From NCBI GenBank assembly GCA_000328365.1, contig KB298496.1, positions 132,866-196,865 on the forward strand: a DNA stretch of 64,000 nt, in the 5' to 3' direction. The stretch's first letter is position 1. Each line of letters opens with the position of its first letter. The position numbers were made by a program, and so were the translations under genes. Of the stretch, positions 59,001 to 64,000 are shown piece after piece. The notes beneath the pieces were generated by a model that was given only the letters and a program-made list of their open reading frames with translations, was not told the DNA's origin and searched no databases. The stretch comes from Capitella teleta (Eukaryota; Annelida; Polychaeta; Capitellidae).

Positions 59001-60862
59001 GGAAATATTGAAGGCACCCAAAACTGAACTCACTGTGGCATGACTCTTCGCTTGAGTTCCACGATCCATTGGCTTGGCATGATACTAGCTTTGACGAAAC
59101 TTCTCCATCAAACAAATGTCCAGTAATACACCGAACTATTATTTCATCAGCAAATATCCCATCAACACCAATGGTGTCAGAATTGGGTACAGTCAGGTTT
59201 AGACATGGAACAACTGAAAACATGGCAACCCGAATTATGGACACTCAAGCACTTCTATACGATTATTCTTACTCGTGCAGTCTATGTCCTTGCTCCACGC
59301 CCCAGTACTCAGACACTCGGTAGAGTACTGGGTGGTGCCATTAGCTTCGTAGCCTTTATTGCAAGATATGGTGACATTGTCGGTGTACCGACCAACTTCT
59401 TCCGTGACATTTGAGAATGAAATCGTCAGCAGTGGACAGAATCGTCCTGTAAAATGCGAAATGTCCGTTTTATGCATTCATTTCAAGGGTCTTGTAAACA
59501 TACTCTGGCAAGCGTCAGTTTCCTTGCTCCAGGTAGCATCATGTTGGCAAATTATTGTAGCATACTGCGAAACGTTGGATGCCAAGTATCCTTCGTCGCA
59601 GGTGATCTGCGCACGGTCTTCATACACCCCAGTTAAGGATGTGACGTTGCTATTGCCAATAGTTATATTTCCACAGGACACTCCTATGTAAATTATAAGC
59701 ATTTCACTGTTGACATCAATATTAATAAGATCACTCTGACATACTTTCGCAAGTGAGGTTCCCATTGTGCCATGTCTGATCCCCCATGCATGTTAGGATT
59801 GCAGAGCCTGATGCCATCGATGGTATTTCGAATCCAATATCACAAGTCAGCACTTCAGGTGGGTCATCATACAATATGGTCAAGTTAGCAACATTTGAGT
59901 TAAGAATTGTCAGCGATGGACATGGCTTTGCTGAAACCGTTGATGAAAAATAGATTGCACGTGATTGCAATATCACTCACCCGTGCAGTGAATGACCGGA
60001 AACCACGATCCTAAGGTGTTGCACTGAATTACATACGCTGATAATTTGACCGGCAGATAATAACCGTAATCACAGAAGTGCACTGATATATCAATTGTAT
60101 CATTGTAACGTCCTGGCACACCTGTGACGTTGCTGTTCCGAATGTCCAGATCAGGGCATTTCCTACCTGGAGATCAGATACCAATTTCTGTAAATAATTA
60201 TTGGAGCACACCAGACTTACGGACGCAACGTGGAGTGGGCTCTTGGATATTCAGATTCGTGATATTAGGCAAAGTTGACCAAGTCCTTTCAGCTGAACAA
60301 AACACACTATCTGATTCAATGTCATCTGTGCCATTTATAATGAACCCCGGCTGGCATTGAACGTCGACCAGGTCTTCGTAGACACCGTCCAGCCCCGATA
60401 TGTTGGAGTAGGGTATGGTCAGGGTATTGCACGGAGCTCCTGCAATTCAGCAGGACTTACGTGTATTTCAGCATTCGTGTATTCACAATTGACAAAATGT
60501 CAGCTGTATGACCACAATTTATGATCAATCATAAATATTACTAATTCAATATTAAAGAAATGGTACCCTCTTTGAAATCAGAAGAAAAAAGCAGTAAATC
60601 TAATTCTGGAAATGGAAAAAGAAAAAAAGCCCCTCTGAAGAAATTGATCAGAAGGCGTAGCATTCCCCTGGATCTGGGAATAAAACAGGGTACTTTTGCA
60701 AATGGTAAATCAGTAGTGAATGAGTGTGAATACACCCAAAGGGGTATTGATCAATTTTTATTTTGAGTTTGTTCCAGTTGCAGGTACATCAACGATTTGA
60801 GGGATTGGGATTGGCCAGATAACCGTTCTGAATAAGATTATTCGAAATAAATGACCGACGAG

Positions 60863-60893
<31 letters not shown>

Positions 60894-63800
60894 GAGCAAG
60901 ATGTTTTTCATGCATACAATGTATTAAATGATTGTAGGAAGAATTCAAAACATTAAGGAGATCAGGAAGGAGCGTAAGACTGAAATATCAGATACGAGGA
61001 CTATGAATTAGGCTATCGTAAGACTGCATGAACATGCATAATTATTTGTCATAGGGTATTTAGTCAACTCACTTGTGCAGTTAAAAATGGTGGTCCATTG
61101 CCTCGTATACATGCACGTCGCATTGAAGATGACTGTGTCATTAGCCCAGTCATAATCAAGCCAGTAACCAGGTAGGCATGATATTACTATTGTGTCGTTC
61201 AGGAACACTCGAAGATTGGTAGAGTTTGAGTCGGGAACAGTAAGATCATCGCAGTAGATACCTATACGAAGCGAACAGATACTTATTAAACGACCGGAAG
61301 AGAAGCATCTCAATCACGGAAAAGATTTGCCTTAATCACTAAAACAAAGCATTGATTTGGGTCAATTTTTAGTCCGTGAAAATATCATTCAATAATTATG
61401 TCTAGGATTGATCTGTTTTGACTCGGAAGAAAACACACAATGATATTCTCTCACAGATCACAGAAGTAACAGTGGCCCACAACTGATGACCTTGACTCGA
61501 AGTTCACTGTTCGATCAAATCGTTGACTACCTTTTGTAAGCGTGTATAGACACTTCAGATGACACGAAAAAGCAGCGTAGAAACTGATCGATTAATATAA
61601 ATGCTAACGGAAATGCAGGCATCGCTCAATAACCCAGGACCGACAGCAGCTAAAAATGATCACGTGATAGCAAGATGGATGCGTGCATCACCAATGAAAT
61701 GAAGCATCGTCACAAATATGGACAATACACTTACGTTTGCATTTCCTCACATGGTCCCATTCTCCATCCTCCGTACAAAAGGTTTCATAAACCGTATCAT
61801 TGAATCTCATTCCTTCGGGGAAGTGCCACTGATCACACACAACGATTGCTCCATCACCGTAAACAGCAGTAACATTGGTCGTGTTGGAGTTCGCGATTGT
61901 TAACATGGGGCACGGTCGTTCTTTTAAATTGGTATGTACAGTATGGTTCCGCAGAGTGATTGTCGATGTTTTACCTTGGCAATCCCTATCAGCAGTCCAG
62001 GTGTTATTTTCATCACAGAATGATACAAAGGCAAATACACCGCTCTCTCCGTGTGTGGCGTGGTTGACATCTGTGGGGAGCCAGTACCCTGGTCTACATT
62101 TGGAAGCCACCCCACAATCTTCCGACACACGAAGCCATTCCTCTTCTGTATTGGGCATCGGCATCGGTTGGCAATATCGGGCTAATTTATTCAAAATAAA
62201 ATAAGGAAATGAACTCAGAAAACGAAATAGAATACTCACAAACAGGCATTGTCCAATGCCCGCCTTCAATTGCGACATACTGAACGTCAACCATATTTGC
62301 ATGAGGTGGATAAAACAAAGCAAATCGTTTCTCTTGCAATCTGAATCGATCCCAACCAGCTTCGATCCTACCATACTTCCAGCTAATCCAATAGCGGGCC
62401 TCATGTGGAGTACTGCAACTGAGATTGCGCTCCACATTAAAAGTGTGTTCTTCCAAAACATTGTCTTTAGCGTAGGTTAGCATAACATCCACGGCGGGGC
62501 TGCTGGTTCTGGCTGTAAATTGAAATACATATGACCCTCTTTTCCAATCCTCTGAATCCTGAAGCAGATATATCTTTGCACCAACATCCTTGTTAGCGCA
62601 AAGATTCATTTTAAATGTCAGAAACCCTCCATCCATGACAATCTGAGTCGTGTCTTCAAGGATTGTGAGTGAGTCATAGCTTTCAACGACGCCGCACACT
62701 ATAAGAAAAACAACGCATTACAAACCACAGCCAGGTATGATCAATTACGAAACCTGTGTCTCCATATATAGTCAGCATGCTCGCTGATTTATAACCTATA
62801 AAATGAGGCAATAAAACGGTTTACCTGCAATCAAAGTGTATACACACCTGTATCAGTATTATACAAGAATACTGGCCTTTGTATGCCACTGGTAGGGTCA
62901 TCACAAGACGCATTTCTACTTGATATGTAAAATGATTCGTTCAAGGTGCTAGGCAGGCAACTGTTGAATACAGCATAATTATCTGATCAATCTTGTATTC
63001 AACAGGCTTACGTCAGAAAAGGCGTTCCATCAAAAGAACTGACGACATCGATGGATGAGGATATAGTAAGACTTTCTTGGAACCACGTGCTTTTCATTGA
63101 CCCTGCTGATGACATAATTACAAAGAATTCTTCGCCGTCCTCTGTGAGCATGCTAATTCGGATCTGTGGATAAAATAAATAATTCATTGCGAGTTTATGA
63201 AACTTTTTCATTCACATATGTTAATCAAAATACTAGAAGTGCTCACACCTTATACATATTGTAGAAAGTTCGCCAACGTTTTGTTTTGAAGACATTCTCG
63301 TTGTTTTGAGTGAGTTCAAAAGGGTACTGGAAACCCAAATCATATGTACTGTAATCATCCATAATAATTCCAGTCAAGTCAATGTCAAGGTCGGTAGTTG
63401 CGGCGAAGATCAATTCCCAATTGGGGTCACAAGCTGCAAGGTCAGAACAGACGAGAATAATATTTTCAACATTCGAGTATATTATAGCAATAACTTTACC
63501 TGGCTTACATCTAAGACGATGAGTGTTTGTGTTCCCGAATATTTCAGTGAAATCCATCGAATCTAGTGGTTCATAAAGCGAACAAATGTTCCCTGGCTCA
63601 TCATGTGTTGCCATGGAGCAATCTTGGTTGTCATGACCACAGAGACTTAGACATTCAGCTGTGGTTTGCGTTGATGTAATGGACAAGGGCGGGACTTCTG
63701 GTTTCCAATTAGCCACGGTAATGTGCCCGAGTTTACTTTGTTTGTTGCATGCTGTTAGAATTCGATTATAGTGGGTGGCAAAAGTGCAGAGAGCTTTCTC

Positions 63801-64000
63801 ACCAGGTCGTTTGCAGATGACCAAATCGTACAGTTCATTGCAGCTCATCAGGTACTCAACATATTGACCACTCTGATTGAATACTGCTGTCGCACATTCT
63901 GCTATATCCGAAGCATTGACAGACGAGTTAGACATTTGTGATAAGAGTCCTAATTGATGGTCTAAAGGAATTTGCACTGGTTTTGTGTGACTGTGAATGA
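52751..64000 (-). CDS. Giant sushi/TSP1 transmembrane protein (5' end beyond the window)
   Basis: A type I membrane protein read on the minus strand; its open frame runs off the right edge, so the start and signal peptide are not seen. Order: PAN-like region (about 63600-63730), a WELIF module in four small exons (62754-63435), a FAMeT-like domain (62240-62700), 21 sushi/CCP exons (61.0-62.2 and 55.9-60.4 kb), two thrombospondin-1 exons (55.46-55.85 kb), 10 more sushi exons (53.1-55.4 kb), then a membrane helix and tail (52751-53049). Each sushi exon encodes one four-Cys module of about 60 residues, with all exons in the same phase and introns often 50-60 bp, which favours exon shuffling. The extracellular part is rich in N-glycosylation sites. 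Adhesion, complement-like regulation or immune recognition are plausible roles; none is demonstrated. The last codon lies 34 bp from the convergent carboxypeptidase stop. Confidence 0.88.
53105..55430 (-). other. Second sushi (CCP) array, 10 modules
   Basis: Modules at about 55233-55418, 55001-55185, 54762-54952, 54530-54712, 54298-54483, 54056-54240, 53825-54013, 53590-53780, 53347-53530 and 53109-53295. These are more diverse than the first array and look older, with typical PxxP/GxxF sushi features such as CGPLPYVV and CPPVPQVSHG. Confidence 0.8.
55459..55860 (-). other. Two thrombospondin type-1 repeats
   Basis: Exon about 55730-55850 encodes GRWSAWTDWTGCNATCDEGS and ends KYGGKDC. Exon about 55463-55680 encodes GYWSTWGSWSLCSATCSGGT with RTRDC and CEGD. 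Both show the W-x-x-W-x-x-C and C-x-x-T-C hallmarks. W-x-x-W motifs of this kind are known sites of C-mannosylation, and T in C-x-x-[ST]-C of O-fucosylation in other animals. They divide the two sushi arrays. Confidence 0.85.
58009..58432 (-). repeat. Two-exon sushi block, copy A
   Basis: Two sushi exons plus the intron between them, nearly identical to 59029-59452. About ten differences in 424 bases by eye; the intron is as conserved as the exons. Confidence 0.9.
59029..59452 (-). repeat. Two-exon sushi block, copy B
   Basis: Second copy of the block at 58009-58432. Similarity stops abruptly at both intron flanks. Only one sushi exon (58484-58665) and a longer intron separate the copies. 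Confidence 0.9.
60558..60892 (+). other. Possible poly(A)-tailed retrocopy in a sushi-gene intron
   Basis: Antisense to the sushi gene, inside its intron of about 630 bp. An open frame of 68 codons (60560-60766, starting MVPSLKSEEKSS, rich in Lys/Arg, with KKLIRRRSIPLDLGI) is followed by AATAAA at 60846-60851 and then 30 consecutive A residues (60863-60892). ORF, poly(A) signal and poly(A) tail in that order suggest a reverse-transcribed mRNA. ACGAG occurs on both sides of the A-run. I do not recognise the protein, and the 5' end of the insertion is unclear. Confidence 0.45.
61321..61690. other. Large sushi-gene intron, nothing seen
   Basis: Part of the intron between the second and third sushi modules. 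No coding content or repeat noticed. Confidence 0.5.
62240..64000 (-). other. N-terminal modules of the sushi protein: PAN-like, WELIF, FAMeT-like
   Basis: A Cys-rich PAN/apple-like stretch (TTAECLSLCGHDNQDCSMAT) ends near 63500. Next, WELIFAATTDLD (exon to 63248), IRISMLTEDGEEFFVIM with STWFQES (63012-63165), FYISSRNASCDD with RPVFLYN (62848-62962) and a 14-codon exon (62754-62796) form one spread-out module. I have met similar segments in predicted extracellular proteins of marine invertebrates but know no family name. The exon at 62240-62700 resembles the farnesoic-acid O-methyltransferase-like (FAMeT) fold: FQFTART, ISWKYGRIEAGW and VDVQYVAIEGGHW. Despite the name, this domain is found in non-enzymatic extracellular proteins. 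Confidence 0.55.

Larger units (their letters stand above)
55880..62190 (-). other. First sushi (CCP) array, 21 modules
   Basis: Modules in protein order lie at about 61974-62188, 61732-61920, 61069-61262, 60221-60440, 59982-60170, 59744-59932, 59503-59685, 59270-59448, 59035-59215, 58484-58665, 58249-58428, 58015-58196, 57778-57960, 57541-57718, 57318-57495, 57083-57270, 56829-57003, 56600-56783, 56368-56540, 56135-56312 and 55912-56082. Most start C-x-x-L-T-I-x-x-S-N and share the four Cys and the Trp of the sushi fold. The first has extra Cys. Boundaries are read from splice motifs and are good to a few bases. Confidence 0.85.

Overview
The window is nuclear DNA of a marine-type invertebrate animal. 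It has spliced genes with GT-AG introns, AATAAA polyadenylation signals, animal gene families (OPA1, myeloid leukemia factor, a tubulin-type cytosolic carboxypeptidase, 7TM receptors, sushi-domain proteins), LINE and Tc1/hAT/TTAA-type DNA transposon remnants, and long microsatellites. Many introns are only about 47-60 bp. The species is not resolved; the peptide-GPCR fragment and the dibasic-processed secreted peptide argue for a eumetazoan with a nervous system, probably a bilaterian. A 50-N gap flanked by near-identical ~1 kb copies points to a heterozygous draft assembly.

Layout. 1-9.5 kb: gene-poor DNA with a duplicated block around the gap, an (AC)n tract, a 300-bp dispersed repeat and the 3' end of a LINE. 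9.7-10.1 kb: a tiny four-exon gene for a secreted, KR-processed four-cysteine peptide, with its own TATA box and poly(A) signal. 10.5-11.45 kb (-): 3' part of a decayed or mis-sequenced peptide GPCR. 12.69-14.38 kb (+): intronless steryl-sulfatase-like arylsulfatase. 15.5-16.1 kb: a hAT-type MITE beside the second copy of the 300-bp repeat. 17.2-21.6 kb (+): OPA1 in at least 25 exons. 22.2-25.0 kb (-): MLF, tail-to-tail with OPA1 and apparently sharing a bidirectional promoter with a possible mitochondrial-protein exon. 25.4-26.8 kb: a LINE fragment split by a TTAA-flanked element. 27.7-30.0 kb (-): intronless somatomedin-B/Methuselah-type 7TM receptor. 31.3-32.8 kb: a dead Tc1 transposon with both inverted repeats. 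37.1-52.7 kb (+): AGBL2/3-like cytosolic carboxypeptidase, reconstructed in 24 in-phase exons. 52.75-64.0 kb (-, running off the window): a large membrane protein with N-terminal PAN-like, WELIF and FAMeT-like modules, about 31 sushi domains, two thrombospondin-1 repeats, a transmembrane helix and a cytoplasmic tail.

The genes form no operon or common pathway; they are ordinary neighbours in a metazoan chromosome. The items most likely to be new are the small secreted peptide, the giant sushi receptor with a recently duplicated exon block, and a possible poly(A)-tailed retrocopy in one of its introns.
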